A stretch of 64,000 nucleotides of DNA from Streptomyces sp. PsTaAH-137 (GCF_003259365.1 NZ_QLLY01000012.1:191089-255088), one strand, 5' to 3'; positions 33,251-42,083 are shown, counted from the first letter of the stretch. Program-made: numbers and translations. Notes: generated from the sequence alone by a model not told the origin.

Positions 33251-34582
33251 ATGACGTCGTCCACACCACACGATCCGCACCCGCACCAGGGCCCGCACCA
33301 GGACCGGCACCAAGACCCGACCGCGCACCACGCGGCACAGGCACACCACGCGTCCCCGGCACCCAGCAGCTCACCCTCGCACCAGGCGTCGGCCCGGCTC
33401 TCGCCCGTGCGTCGCATGGTCGAGCGGGGGCGGGACGAGCAGCACCGGGTGGCCTCGTCGCTGGAGCTGTTCTTCGACCTGTGCTTCGTCGTGGCGGTCG
33501 CCCAGGGCGGGGTGGAGCTGGTGCACGCCATCGCCGAGGGGCACACGGGCAGCGGCGTCATCAACTACGCGCGGATCTTCTTCGCCATCTGGTGGGCCTG
33601 GATGAACTTCACCTGGTTCGCCTCCGCCTACGACAACGACGACGTGATCTACCGGGTCGTCACCCTCGTCCAGATCGCGGGTGTGCTGGTGCTCGCGGCG
33701 GGTGTCTCCCGCGCCTTCGAGGACGACGACTTCACCATCGTCTGGCTCGGATACCTGATCATGCGGGTCGCCATGGCGGCGCACTGGCTGCGCGCCGCCC
33801 GGTCGAGCAGCGGGGCGGAGCGGAAGGTCGCCCTGCGGTACGCGGGCGGGGTGCTGGTGTGCCAGGTGGGCTGGCTGGCACTGATGCTCACCCCCGACTG
33901 GGCCGTGCAGAGCTGGATCTTCCTGGCCATGGCCGTCCTCGAGATGTGCGTGCCCGTCTTCGCCGAGCGGGACCGGCAGACGTCCTGGCACGCGCACCAC
34001 ATCGCCGAGCGGTACGGCCTGTTCACCATCATCGTGATCGGCGAGACGATCGCCGCGGCGACGGTCGCGGTGAAGTCGGGCATCCAGGAGCACGACGCGC
34101 TCGGCGAACTCCTGCCGATCGCGGCCGGCGGGCTGCTGATCGTCTTCGCGGCCTGGTGGATCTACTTCGCGGTGCCGATCCACGACCGGCTGCACGACAA
34201 CCGCCAGGCGTTCGTCTGGGGATACGGCCACTACCTGATCTTCGCGTCGGCGGCGGCGATCGGGGCGGGCATCGAGGTCGCGGTCGAGCAGGCCGTCGGC
34301 GAGGCGCACCTGAGCCGCACGGCCGCGTCCGCCGCCGTGACGGTCCCGTGCGCGGTGTTCCTGGTCATGGTGTGGGCCTTGCACGCGCGGTTCTTCAAGG
34401 TGGGCCTCGCCCAGCAGCTGACGCTGCCGGTCAGCGCGCTGGCGGTGCTCGCCTGCACGTTCGCCGGGCACTGGGCGGTCCTCGCGGCGGGGATCGTGAC
34501 GACGGTGACGGTGGCGGTGGGGACGGCGTTGTCGGCGCGGGGCGGACGGAAGGAGCAGGAGGCGCAGGCGGCTAGCTGGTAG
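33251..34582 (+). CDS. Low-temperature-requirement A (LtrA) family membrane protein
   Basis: A 443-residue protein by the longest start. Residues 1-50 are His/Pro/Gln-rich (HDPHPHQGPHQDRHQDPTAH), encoded by imperfect 9-bp repeats. Then comes the LtrA signature VASSLELFFDLCFVVAVAQ (near residue 70) and about ten hydrophobic helices, with HHIAERYGLFTIIVIGETIAA, the second family motif, near residue 255. LtrA was first named for cold growth in Listeria; biochemical function is unknown. ATG 33416 (MVERGRDEQH) would remove the His-rich part; neither start has a clear ribosome site. It is divergent from narK. Confidence 0.82.
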   Translation: MTSSTPHDPHPHQGPHQDRHQDPTAHHAAQAHHASPAPSSSPSHQASARLSPVRRMVERGRDEQHRVASSLELFFDLCFVVAVAQGGVELVHAIAEGHTGSGVINYARIFFAIWWAWMNFTWFASAYDNDDVIYRVVTLVQIAGVLVLAAGVSRAFEDDDFTIVWLGYLIMRVAMAAHWLRAARSSSGAERKVALRYAGGVLVCQVGWLALMLTPDWAVQSWIFLAMAVLEMCVPVFAERDRQTSWHAHHIAERYGLFTIIVIGETIAAATVAVKSGIQEHDALGELLPIAAGGLLIVFAAWWIYFAVPIHDRLHDNRQAFVWGYGHYLIFASAAAIGAGIEVAVEQAVGEAHLSRTAASAAVTVPCAVFLVMVWALHARFFKVGLAQQLTLPVSALAVLACTFAGHWAVLAAGIVTTVTVAVGTALSARGGRKEQEAQAASW

Positions 34583-34650
34583 GAGGGCACGGCGGACGGA
34601 CCGCTCGGCGAGGCGGCCCGGTGGGCCAAGTGCCGTGCTAGGCATGGCCC

Positions 34651-35811
34651 ATGACGCTCATCCATGACGCTCTGACCGATGTCCGCGGGCTGCGCGTGGG
34701 GCATGCCACGTGTGCGGGGGACGGCTTTCTGACCGGGACCACGGTGGTGCTCGCTCCCGAGGGGGGTGCGGTCACCGCGGTCGATGTGCGGGGCGGCGGG
34801 CCCGGCACCCGGGAGACCGACGCGCTCGATCCGCGCAATCTGGTGCAGCGGATCGAGGCGATCACGTTGACGGGCGGCAGCGCGTTCGGGCTCGACGCGG
34901 CGTCGGGGGTCGTGGCCTGGCTGGAGGAGCAGGGGCGCGGGGTGCCGGTGGGCGGTCCCGGGCAGGTGGTGCCGGTGGTTCCGGCGGCGACCGTGTTCGA
35001 TCTGGGCCGGGGCGGCGACTGGCGGGCGCGGCCCGGGGCCGGCACGGGCCGCGCCGCGGTGGAGGCCGCCGCGGGGAGCGATCTCGGGGCGCCGGTCCAG
35101 GAGGGGAACGTCGGTGCGGGCACCGGAGCGCTCGTCGGGCCGGTGCGGGGCGGCATCGGCACCGCGTCGACGGTGCTCGACTCGGGGATCACGGTCGGGG
35201 TGCTGGTCGTCGCCAATGCGGCCGGGTCGGCGATCGATCCGGCGACGGGGGCGCTGTACGGGGACTTCTTCGCGGGGAGCGGCCCGGTGACGTACCCCTC
35301 CCCCGCCGTGCACGAGGCGGCCGGGCGGCGGCTGGCCCACGTCCGGGCACAGGCCGAGGCGGCGCACGGCCCGGCACCGCTGTCCGAGCGGCAGGCGGCG
35401 CTTTCCGGCCCGGCCAAGGCTCCGGCCCCGGACCCCGACCCGGACCCGGCCCGGCAGGCGCCGCCGCCGCTGAACACCACGCTCGCCGTCGTGGCCACCG
35501 ACGCCGATCTGACCCGCGCCCAGGCGCAGAAGGTGGCGGGGACCGCGCACGACGGCATCGCGCGGGCCGTGCGCCCCGTCCACCTGCTCAACGACGGCGA
35601 CACGGTCTTCGCCCTCGCCACCGGGGAGCGGCCGCTCGACGCCGCGAACCCGCTGGCGCTGAACGAGATCCTGGCGGCGGGCGCGGACCTGGTCACGCGG
35701 GCGATCGTGCGGGCGGTGCGGGCGGCGGAGTCGACGGTCACCCCCGGCGGGACGCACCTCGCGTACCGCGACCTCTACGAGACACGTGAGCAGGCCGAGG
35801 GCGAGGCGTAG
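34651..35811 (+). CDS. P1 (S58) family peptidase
   Basis: A 386-residue self-processing hydrolase of the P1/DmpA-NylC family. DVRGLRVGHATC and TGTTVVLAPEGG form the N-terminal part. TGGSAFGLDAASGVVAWLEEQGRG and GALVGPVRGGIGTAS are family motifs. PPLNTTLAVVATDADLTRAQA contains the expected cleavage site before a Thr (N-T), as in the nylon hydrolase NylC, so the mature enzyme has a Thr nucleophile. An Asp/Pro repeat (APDPDPDPARQAP) precedes the site. HDGIARAVRPVH lies in the small subunit. No signal peptide. Substrate unknown; D-aminopeptidase or amide hydrolase roles are possible. ATG 34651 has a weak ribosome site. Confidence 0.9.
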   Translation: MTLIHDALTDVRGLRVGHATCAGDGFLTGTTVVLAPEGGAVTAVDVRGGGPGTRETDALDPRNLVQRIEAITLTGGSAFGLDAASGVVAWLEEQGRGVPVGGPGQVVPVVPAATVFDLGRGGDWRARPGAGTGRAAVEAAAGSDLGAPVQEGNVGAGTGALVGPVRGGIGTASTVLDSGITVGVLVVANAAGSAIDPATGALYGDFFAGSGPVTYPSPAVHEAAGRRLAHVRAQAEAAHGPAPLSERQAALSGPAKAPAPDPDPDPARQAPPPLNTTLAVVATDADLTRAQAQKVAGTAHDGIARAVRPVHLLNDGDTVFALATGERPLDAANPLALNEILAAGADLVTRAIVRAVRAAESTVTPGGTHLAYRDLYETREQAEGEA

Positions 35812-35965
35812 GACGGTTGCGTAACAGACGTAACAGGACTGTCCCTGTGGCTGCCTTCACAACAAACGGAAGGAACTCTTCCGGTCTTCTCGGACTCTCT
35901 CCCCTTACCGGAGAAACAGCCGGGACCACCTGAAAAGACGTAGAAGACAGCAGAAGGAGCAGACC

Positions 35966-37150
35966 GTGAGCAGGCAGAACAAAGCCGTCATCGGGGCCGC
36001 CCTCGCCCTCGGCGCACTGACCCTCACGGCCTGCGGCGGCAGCGCCACCGCGGACAACAAGAAGGGCGGGGAGGGCACGGACGCCCCGCGGATCACCATC
36101 TCCGCGAAGGACGGCTCCACCAGCGCCTCCATCAACGCCACGGGCGTGAAGGTCGCCGACGGCAAGATCACGAAGGTGAAGATGACGGAGGAGGCCGGCG
36201 GCAAGGAGGTCGCCGGGACCATCGCCGCGGACGGCGCGTCCTGGAAGCCGAAGGAGCAGCTGGAGCGCGGCACCAAGTACCGCATATCGGCGACCGCCAA
36301 GGACGGCGACGGGGACACGGCCGCCGCCAACTCCATCTTCACGACGGTGACCACGGCGAACAGCTTCATCGGCACGTACACGCCCGACAACGGCACGACG
36401 GTCGGCGTGGGCATGCCGGTGTCGTTCACGTTCGACAAGGCGATCACGAACAAGAAGGACGTGCAGGCGCACATCAAGGTGACGTCCAGCAGCGGGCAGC
36501 AGGTCGTGGGCCACTGGTTCAGCGGGCAGCGGCTCGACTTCCGGCCCGAGGAGTACTGGAAGGCCGGTTCCAAGGTCACGATGAAGATCGACCTCGACGG
36601 GGTCGAGGGGGCGAAGGGCGTCCACGGCGTGCAGGACAAGACGGTCACGTTCACCGTCGGCCGCGCCCAGGTCTCCACCGTCGACGTGAACACGCAGAAG
36701 ATGACCGTGGTGCGCGACGGGCAGACGCTCAAGGCGGTCCCGGTCTCGACCGGCGGCGCGGCCCACCCCACCTACAACGGGCAGATGGTGATCTCCGAGA
36801 AGTTCGTGCAGACGCGCATGAACGGCGACACGGTCGGCTTCGGCGGCGAGTACGACATCGCGGACGTGCCGCACGCGATGCGGCTGTCGCAGTCGGGCAC
36901 GTTCATCCACGGCAACTACTGGAGCTCGCCCGGCATCTTCGGCTCGCAGGGCACCAGCCACGGCTGCGTCGGGCTCCAGGACGTGCGGGGCGCGGGCGGC
37001 GACACGACGGCCAAGTGGTTCTTCGACAACTCCCTCGTCGGTGACGTCGTCGTGGTGAAGAACTCCCACGACCGCACGATCTCCCCGGACAACGGCCTCA
37101 ATGGCTGGAACATGCCGTGGAGCCAGTGGACGGCCGGCAGCGCCGCCTGA
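35966..37150 (+). CDS. L,D-transpeptidase lipoprotein (YkuD) with Ig-like domains
   Basis: A 394-residue exported lipoprotein. The signal peptide MSRQNKAVIGAALALGALTLTACGG ends in lipobox LTAC. Two bacterial Ig-like domains follow (about 50-130 and 135-245; TPDNGTTVGVGMPVSFTFDKAI). The catalytic YkuD domain (about 248-375) has IHGNYW and SHGCVGLQ, with His and the catalytic Cys of the SHGCxxL motif. It makes 3-3 cross-links in peptidoglycan on the outer face. GTG 35966 follows AAGGAG. It lacks a partner in an operon. Direct repeats GTAACAG (35821-35836) lie upstream. A hairpin follows. Confidence 0.95.
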   Translation: MSRQNKAVIGAALALGALTLTACGGSATADNKKGGEGTDAPRITISAKDGSTSASINATGVKVADGKITKVKMTEEAGGKEVAGTIAADGASWKPKEQLERGTKYRISATAKDGDGDTAAANSIFTTVTTANSFIGTYTPDNGTTVGVGMPVSFTFDKAITNKKDVQAHIKVTSSSGQQVVGHWFSGQRLDFRPEEYWKAGSKVTMKIDLDGVEGAKGVHGVQDKTVTFTVGRAQVSTVDVNTQKMTVVRDGQTLKAVPVSTGGAAHPTYNGQMVISEKFVQTRMNGDTVGFGGEYDIADVPHAMRLSQSGTFIHGNYWSSPGIFGSQGTSHGCVGLQDVRGAGGDTTAKWFFDNSLVGDVVVVKNSHDRTISPDNGLNGWNMPWSQWTAGSAA

Positions 37151-37179
37151 CCGGTTCTCGCCCCTCCCCGGGAACAGAG

Positions 37180-37208
37180 GGGCCGTGCAGGAACATCCTG
37201 CACGGCCC
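37180..37208. terminator. Hairpin after L,D-transpeptidase gene
   Basis: A perfect 13-bp stem (37180-37192 with 37196-37208) around ACA, 29 bp after the stop. No T run, but strong enough to act as a terminator in a high-GC host. Confidence 0.7.
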
Positions 37209-37336
37209 GCACGTTGAAGGGGCGCGGGAGCACAGCCAAATCCCGTTGCCTGTTTGCGATTTCACGGACACGATGTCCGACCGAGGCGCTACGGTATGCA
37301 CCCACCAGGTGACATGCAGCGATGCCGGGAGGTGTC

Positions 37337-38317
37337 TTGAGCGTTCCGTACGACGACGAGTCCTGCCACCCGTACGACGCCCCGTCTCACAGGTCACCCG
37401 AGGAGCATCTGGCGCGCCTTCTGGGCCGTTCGATCAACTCCTTCGAGCTGCCGGACGAGACGCTGGAGGGCATCGACTGCGCGCTGGCGTACGACAGTTC
37501 CCTGCACTCGGCCCACCACAGCGCGGGCCTGCACCGCGAGACGTACCGGCACACCTGGCTGCTCGTCGACGGCAGCCCGCTGACCCTGTGGGAGCTGGTG
37601 CACAACACCGGCCGGGACGGCGTCACCCAGCACGAGGTCTACGTCACCGCGGACGAGGTCCATCTGGCGACCGGCCGGCTGCCGATGCCGCCGGAGGCCG
37701 CCCCCGGCTTCGACCTCGACGTGTCCGTCACCACCGAGACCTTCACGGGCTTCACCTGCGCAGAGGCGCCCGACAGCCACGACCGTCCCGAGTCCGCCGG
37801 ATTCACCGAATCAGCCGGATTCACCGAGGCCCCCGGGCTCCCCGAGTTCTCGGAATTCACCGGGCTCACCGGGTTCACTGGGTCCACTGGGGTCACCGGG
37901 TTCACCGGCCTCTCCGAGGACATCGACTCCCCCGGCGCTCACGTGCAGCTGCCCCCGATCCCGCCGCAGCGGCCCACCTTCGGGCCCGCCGATCCGGACA
38001 GCTCCGTCGACCACGCCCGCCGCCTGCTGCGCCGCGCGGAGAACCCGGAGGTGGAGACGCGGCCGGGCCCCGGCACCGCGAGACTGCTGCGGGAGGCCTG
38101 CGCGCACCAGATCACCCAGGCGTTCGGCCGTCGGCTCAGCCCGGGTTTCTCGCTGTACGAGCACGCGTTCCTGCTGCACGACGGCTGCGAGGTCAGCCTC
38201 TGGGAGGTCGAGCACACGGCGACGCCGGACGGCTCCCACATGTGCGAGGTCTATCTGAACCAGGAGGCCGCCCGGGCCGCGATCGAGCGGCGGGCCGCCG
38301 CACGGGTCCGCCGCTGA
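37337..38317 (+). CDS. DUF6227 family protein, internally duplicated
   Basis: A 326-residue streptomycete protein of unknown role. TTG 37337 is chosen because GGGAGG lies five bases before it. Two related halves are visible: about residues 20-125 with HTWLLVDGSPLTLWELVHNT...EVY, and 220-320 with HAFLLHDGCEVSLWEVEHTA...CEVYL. They share spacing of L-L-x-D-G, L-W-E, H and E-V-Y. Between them lies a repeat-rich linker (about 150-195) of Gly/Phe/Thr/Glu. No signal peptide or membrane helix, so cytosolic. Function is not known to me; the duplicated fold suggests a pseudo-dimer binding protein. Confidence 0.8.
   Translation: MSVPYDDESCHPYDAPSHRSPEEHLARLLGRSINSFELPDETLEGIDCALAYDSSLHSAHHSAGLHRETYRHTWLLVDGSPLTLWELVHNTGRDGVTQHEVYVTADEVHLATGRLPMPPEAAPGFDLDVSVTTETFTGFTCAEAPDSHDRPESAGFTESAGFTEAPGLPEFSEFTGLTGFTGSTGVTGFTGLSEDIDSPGAHVQLPPIPPQRPTFGPADPDSSVDHARRLLRRAENPEVETRPGPGTARLLREACAHQITQAFGRRLSPGFSLYEHAFLLHDGCEVSLWEVEHTATPDGSHMCEVYLNQEAARAAIERRAAARVRR
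37797..37914 (+). repeat. Degenerate 9-15 bp tandem repeat in DUF6227 gene
   Basis: The linker of the DUF6227 protein is encoded by repeats of AGCCGGATTCACCGA and then TTCACCGGG-type 9-mers, giving GFTESAGFTE and FTGxTGFTG residues. The in-frame period of 9 or 15 keeps the protein open, so length may vary among strains. Confidence 0.8.
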
Positions 38318-38339
38318 CCACGGCGCCCACGGGCGGCTG

Positions 38340-38514
38340 GGGCCTGTCTCTCAGATCCCTCCGTCCGCCCGGAGGGCGGGCCCTGCGGCGGCTGGTGCGT
38401 GCTCTCGGCGCGCCGGGTGCGAGGCCTCGTACTGGGCGTACTCGGCCTTGTGCCCGGTGCGGCGAGAGCGCGTGCCAGGCGTCGCGGGGCAGGAAGGATC
38501 TGGGAGACAGGCCC
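38340..38514. mobile_element. MITE-like element with 19-bp terminal inverted repeats
   Basis: The left end GGGCCTGTCTCTCAGATCC (38340-38358) and the right end (38496-38514, reverse complement GGGCCTGTCTCCCAGATCC) match at 18 of 19 bases. The 137-bp interior has no gene and contains inner dyads, e.g. GTGCTCTCGGCGC against GCGAGAGCGCG. Size and ends fit a non-autonomous derivative of an insertion sequence. No clear target duplication is seen. The right end is the first base of the stop codon of the next gene. Confidence 0.7.
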
Positions 38515-38762
38515 TAGCGGCGGCTGAACTGCCGGACCAGGCCGGCGAACGCGTCCTGTTCGTCGGCGGTCAGCGGCACCGATTCCACGGCCGGCGCCTG
38601 CGCCTGGCCGGGCAGCGCGCCCAGCGGCAGTCGGCGGGGCGGCTCCGGCGGGGCGACGGCGACGACACGTACCAGGCGGACCAGACCGACCACCCAGGCC
38701 ACGGTGACGAGCGCGAGCGCCGCCAGGCCTATCTGCTGAAGGATCGACACGTGCTCAGGCAT
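38514..38762 (-). CDS. Small single-pass membrane protein
   Basis: An 82-residue protein: a short start MPEHVSILQQ, a long hydrophobic helix (IGLAALALVTVAWVVGLVRLVRVVAVA), then a soluble Pro/Glu-rich tail (PPEPPRRLPLGALPGQAQAPAVESVPLTADEQDAFAGLVRQFSRR). No known family to me. ATG 38762. Its TAG stop uses the last base of the adjacent MITE-like element, so an earlier, longer C-terminus may have been lost on insertion. It lies between the DUF6227 gene (convergent) and fruA (same strand, 157 bp further). Confidence 0.65.
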   Translation of the reverse strand: MPEHVSILQQIGLAALALVTVAWVVGLVRLVRVVAVAPPEPPRRLPLGALPGQAQAPAVESVPLTADEQDAFAGLVRQFSRR

Positions 38763-38919
38763 GCGGTCCAGTGAACACCACAGTCCGGGACTTTGGTCCC
38801 GGACCGTGACGTATCTCGCAGTGTTCACAGTATTCACAGTGTTCGCAGTACGCGCGGTAACGGACAGTTCCACCCAACTCCGGGAACCCGCTGTGAAGTC
38901 GCCCTCCGCGCCGGTCGGT

Positions 38920-40929
38920 TCAGACCGCGGCCGGGACCTGCGTCTTCTCGGGCGCCGCCGGGGCCGCCGCCCCGTCCTCCCGCGGCGCGTTCTTGCGCAT
39001 CCCCTTCAGTGCGATCACCAGCGCGGCGGCGACGAGGACCCCGGCCGCGACGGCGACGAGGTAGAGCCAGGGGTTGCCGATCAGCGGGACCACGAAGATG
39101 CCGCCGTGCGGGGCGCGCAGGGTGCAGCCGAAGGCCATCGACAGGGCGCCGGTGACGGCGCCGCCCGCCATGGATGCGGGGATGACGCGCAGCGGGTCGG
39201 CCGCGGCGAACGGGATGGCGCCCTCGGTGATGAAGGAGGCGCCGAGCACCCAGGCCGCCTTGCCGTTCTCCCGCTCGGAGCGGGTGAAGAGCTTGCCGCG
39301 CACGGTGGTGGCCAGGGCCATCGCCAGCGGCGGCACCATGCCGGCGGCCATCACGGCGGCCATGATCTTCAGCGAGCCGTCGGTGGGGTCGGCGAGACCG
39401 CCGACCGCGAAGGCGTAGGCGACCTTGTTCAGCGGGCCGCCCAGGTCGAAGCACATCATCAGGCCGAGCAGGGCGCCGAGCAGCAGCGCGTTGGCGCCGG
39501 ACAGCGAGTCCAGCCAGTCGGTGAGACCGCTCTGGAGCGAGGCGATCGGCTTGCCGATGACGACGAACATCAGGAAGCCGACGGCGATCGACGAGAGCAG
39601 CGGGATCACGACGACCGGCATGATGCCGCGCAGCACCGCCGGAACGTTCACTTTCTGGATCGCCATGACGACGCCGCCCGCGATGAGGCCCGCCGCGAGG
39701 CCGCCGAGGAAGCCCGCGTTCACGGTCAGCGCGATGGAGCCGCCGACGAAGCCGGGCACGAGTCCCGGCCGGTCCGCCATGCCGTACGCGATGTAGCCGG
39801 CCAGGACCGGCACGAGGAAGGCGAAGGCGGCCTGGCCGGTGTAGAAGAGGAGCGCCGCCCAGCTCGTCGACGAGGTCCAGTCGAAGCTGTTGAGCAGCGT
39901 CTCGACCTTCACGTCGGCGATCTTGTAGCCGCCGATCGCGAAACCGAGCGCGATGAGCAGACCTCCGGCGGCCACGAAGGGCACCATGTAACTGACGCCG
40001 GACATCAGCCATTTACGGAGCTTTGTCCCGTATCCGTCCCCGGCTTCACCGGAGTTGTCCACAGCTGTGGATGACGGATCGGTTCCGGCCCCGGCGGTGA
40101 TCTCGCCGCGGGCCGCCTTGCCGCGCACCTCGGTGATGAGTTCGGCGGGGCGGTTGATGCCCGCCTTCACGCCGACGTCGACCGTCGGCTTTCCGGCGAA
40201 GCGTTCCTTCTCCCGTACGGGGACGTCGTGCGCGAAGATCACGCCGTCCGCCGCCGCGATGACCGCCGGGTCGAGCCGGGTGAAGCCGGCCGAGCCCTGG
40301 GTCTCGACGACGAGTTCGACCCCGTCGGTGTCGCGGGCCGTGTTCTCCAGGGACTCGGCCGCCATGTAGGTGTGGGCGATGCCGGTGGGGCAGGAGGTGA
40401 CGGCGACGATCTTGAACGTGTCGGCCGGGGCGGGCTGCTGGGGCCCGGTTTCCGGCTCCGGCTCCGCTTCCGGGGGCGCCTCGGCGTCGCCGCGGATCAG
40501 GGCCGCGGTCTGGTCGGCGTCGGTCGCCGCGCGCAGGGCCGCCTTGAAGTCCTCGTCCATCAGCTGGCGGGCCAGCGCGGAGAGGATCGTCAGGTGGGCG
40601 TCGTCCGCTCCGGCGGGGGCCGCGATCAGGAAGATCAGGTCGGCCGGGCCGTCCGGGGCGCCGAAGTCGATGCCGTGGGGTGCGCGGCCGAAGGCGAGGG
40701 TGGGCTCGGTGACGTGGGTGCTGCGGCAGTGGGGGATGCCGATGCCGCCGTCCAGGCCGGTCGGCATCTGGGCCTCCCGCGCCGCCACGTCGGCCAGGAA
40801 GCCGTCCAGGTCCGTCACCCGGCCCTGCGCCACCATGCGCTCCGCCAGGGAGCGGGCCGCCTCTTCCTTCGTCTCGGCGGACAGGTCGAGGTCGACCAGG
40901 TCCGCGGTGATCATCTGGGGGGTGGTCAT
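38920..40929 (-). CDS. fruA: Fructose PTS transporter subunit IIABC
   Basis: A 669-residue fused PTS protein that imports fructose as fructose-1-phosphate. EIIA (about 1-150) has LDGGIGIPHCR with the phosphorylated His. EIIB (about 172-270) has VAVTSCPTGIAHTYMAAESLE with the phosphorylated Cys. EIIC (about 300-655) begins LMSGVSYMVPFVAAGGLLIALGFAIGG and has ITEGAIPFAAADPLRVIPA and CTLRAPHGGIFV, typical of the fructose class. Linkers are Pro/Glu-rich. ATG 40929 follows AAAGGAGC. It follows fruK by 157 bp, a gap holding an intergenic repeat. Probably regulated by FruR. Two DnaA-box-like sequences lie in the coding linker (40055-40072). Confidence 0.97.
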   Translation of the reverse strand: MTTPQMITADLVDLDLSAETKEEAARSLAERMVAQGRVTDLDGFLADVAAREAQMPTGLDGGIGIPHCRSTHVTEPTLAFGRAPHGIDFGAPDGPADLIFLIAAPAGADDAHLTILSALARQLMDEDFKAALRAATDADQTAALIRGDAEAPPEAEPEPETGPQQPAPADTFKIVAVTSCPTGIAHTYMAAESLENTARDTDGVELVVETQGSAGFTRLDPAVIAAADGVIFAHDVPVREKERFAGKPTVDVGVKAGINRPAELITEVRGKAARGEITAGAGTDPSSTAVDNSGEAGDGYGTKLRKWLMSGVSYMVPFVAAGGLLIALGFAIGGYKIADVKVETLLNSFDWTSSTSWAALLFYTGQAAFAFLVPVLAGYIAYGMADRPGLVPGFVGGSIALTVNAGFLGGLAAGLIAGGVVMAIQKVNVPAVLRGIMPVVVIPLLSSIAVGFLMFVVIGKPIASLQSGLTDWLDSLSGANALLLGALLGLMMCFDLGGPLNKVAYAFAVGGLADPTDGSLKIMAAVMAAGMVPPLAMALATTVRGKLFTRSERENGKAAWVLGASFITEGAIPFAAADPLRVIPASMAGGAVTGALSMAFGCTLRAPHGGIFVVPLIGNPWLYLVAVAAGVLVAAALVIALKGMRKNAPREDGAAAPAAPEKTQVPAAV

Positions 40930-40992
40930 CGCGGGCTCCTTTGCCTACGGGGGTGGGGGGTGGCTCGTCTGTCGGCGGGTGCGGGCTGTGGG

Positions 40993-41030
40993 TGGCTGGT
41001 CGCGCAGTTCCCCGCGCCCCTGACGGGGCC
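40993..41030 (-). repeat. Intergenic palindromic repeat between fruK and fruA
   Basis: TCGCGCAGTTCCCCGCGCCC with flanks TGGCTGG and TGACGGGGCC, minus orientation of the family core. Placed inside the fru operon, it may form a hairpin on the mRNA between fruK and fruA. Confidence 0.8.
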
Positions 41031-41086
41031 TGATCCGTCGTCGGTACGTACGGCGCCGTCGTGGCCGCTCGCGCCTCTGGCGGGGC

Positions 41087-42034
41087 TCATCCCGCCGGCT
41101 CCTTCAGGACGCGGGTCCACGGGATCTCCGTCGTCAGCGTCACCGCGTCCGGCGCCAGGTCGCCCGGGGTCGGCATCGCGCTGCCCGGGAGCTGGACCGC
41201 CGCCGCGCCGTGGGCCGCTGCCGAGGCCAGGGCCTCGGGGCCCTCGCCGCCCGCGATGAGGAATCCGGCGAGCGAGGAGTCGCCCGCGCCGACGTTGCTG
41301 CGGACGACGGCCGCCGGGGCGGTCGCGTACCAGGTGCCGGACGCCTCGACCAGGAGCTGCCCGTCGGCGCCGAGGGAGGCGAGGACGGCGGCGGCGCCCG
41401 CCGCGCGCAGCTCCTCGGCCGCCGCGACGGCGTCGCCGATCGTGGTGAGCGGGCGGCCGACGGCCTCGGCGAGCTCCTCGGCGTTCGGCTTGACGACGTC
41501 GGGGCGCTCCTTGAGGGCCGCGAGCAGGGCGGGCCCCGAGGTGTCGAGGGCGATCCGGGCACCGGCGTCGTGCGCGCGGGCCACCAACTCCGCGTACCAG
41601 GACGGGGCGAGGCCGCGCGGGAGGCTGCCGCAGCAGGCGATCCAGTCGGCGCCGGCCGAGCGCTCCGCCACCGTGGCGAGCAGCGACTCGGCTTCGTGGA
41701 AGGTCAGTTCGGGACCGGGGGCGTTGATCTTCGTCAGGGTGCCGTCCGGCTCGGCGAGCGCGATGTTCGAACGGGTCTGGCCCGCGACGGGGACCGGGGC
41801 GACCGCGATGCCCTGCGCGTCGAGGAGGTCGGCGACCAGGGCGCCGGGGGCGCCGCCCAGGGGCAGGACCGCGAGAGTGGGGGCACCGGCGGCGGCGGCC
41901 GCCCGGGAGACGTTGACCCCCTTCCCGCCCGGGTCCACGCGCTCGCCCGCGGCGCGGACGACCTCGCCGCGGTCGAGGCCGGGGATCTCGTAGGTCCGGT
42001 CGAGGGAGGGGTTGGGGGTGACGGTGAGGATCAT
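41087..42034 (-). CDS. fruK: 1-phosphofructokinase
   Basis: A 315-residue PfkB-family kinase that turns fructose-1-phosphate into fructose-1,6-bisphosphate. MILTVTPNPSLDRTYEIPGLDRGEVVRA is the FruK start. GKGVNVSRAAAAAGAPTLAVLPLGG is the first PfkB signature and VGAGDSSLAGFLIAGGEG the second, with the catalytic Asp. DPDGTLTKINAPG-like and VKPNAEELAEAVGRPL fit 1-phosphofructokinases. ATG 42034. Second gene of the fruR-fruK-fruA run, 49 bp after fruR. Confidence 0.96.
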   Translation of the reverse strand: MILTVTPNPSLDRTYEIPGLDRGEVVRAAGERVDPGGKGVNVSRAAAAAGAPTLAVLPLGGAPGALVADLLDAQGIAVAPVPVAGQTRSNIALAEPDGTLTKINAPGPELTFHEAESLLATVAERSAGADWIACCGSLPRGLAPSWYAELVARAHDAGARIALDTSGPALLAALKERPDVVKPNAEELAEAVGRPLTTIGDAVAAAEELRAAGAAAVLASLGADGQLLVEASGTWYATAPAAVVRSNVGAGDSSLAGFLIAGGEGPEALASAAAHGAAAVQLPGSAMPTPGDLAPDAVTLTTEIPWTRVLKEPAG

Positions 42035-42083
42035 GCCGCTGTCCAGTGCTGGGGTACGGGTGCCGGGGTACGGGAGGCGCGCG

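Noticed and set aside
27391..34575. A 7.2-kb uninterrupted plus-strand frame (about 2394 codons)
   Set aside because: It runs antisense to pflA, pflB and narK, which have intact family motifs. Its translation is low-complexity Gly/Val/Asp/Arg without known domains, a usual high-GC shadow.
35872..35897. Sigma-E-like promoter before the L,D-transpeptidase gene
   Set aside because: GGAAC is present, but the -10 TC lies at an incorrect spacing.
38334..38342. Target-site duplication for the MITE-like element
   Set aside because: Flanks (GGCTG on the left, TAGCGG on the right) show no matching direct repeat.
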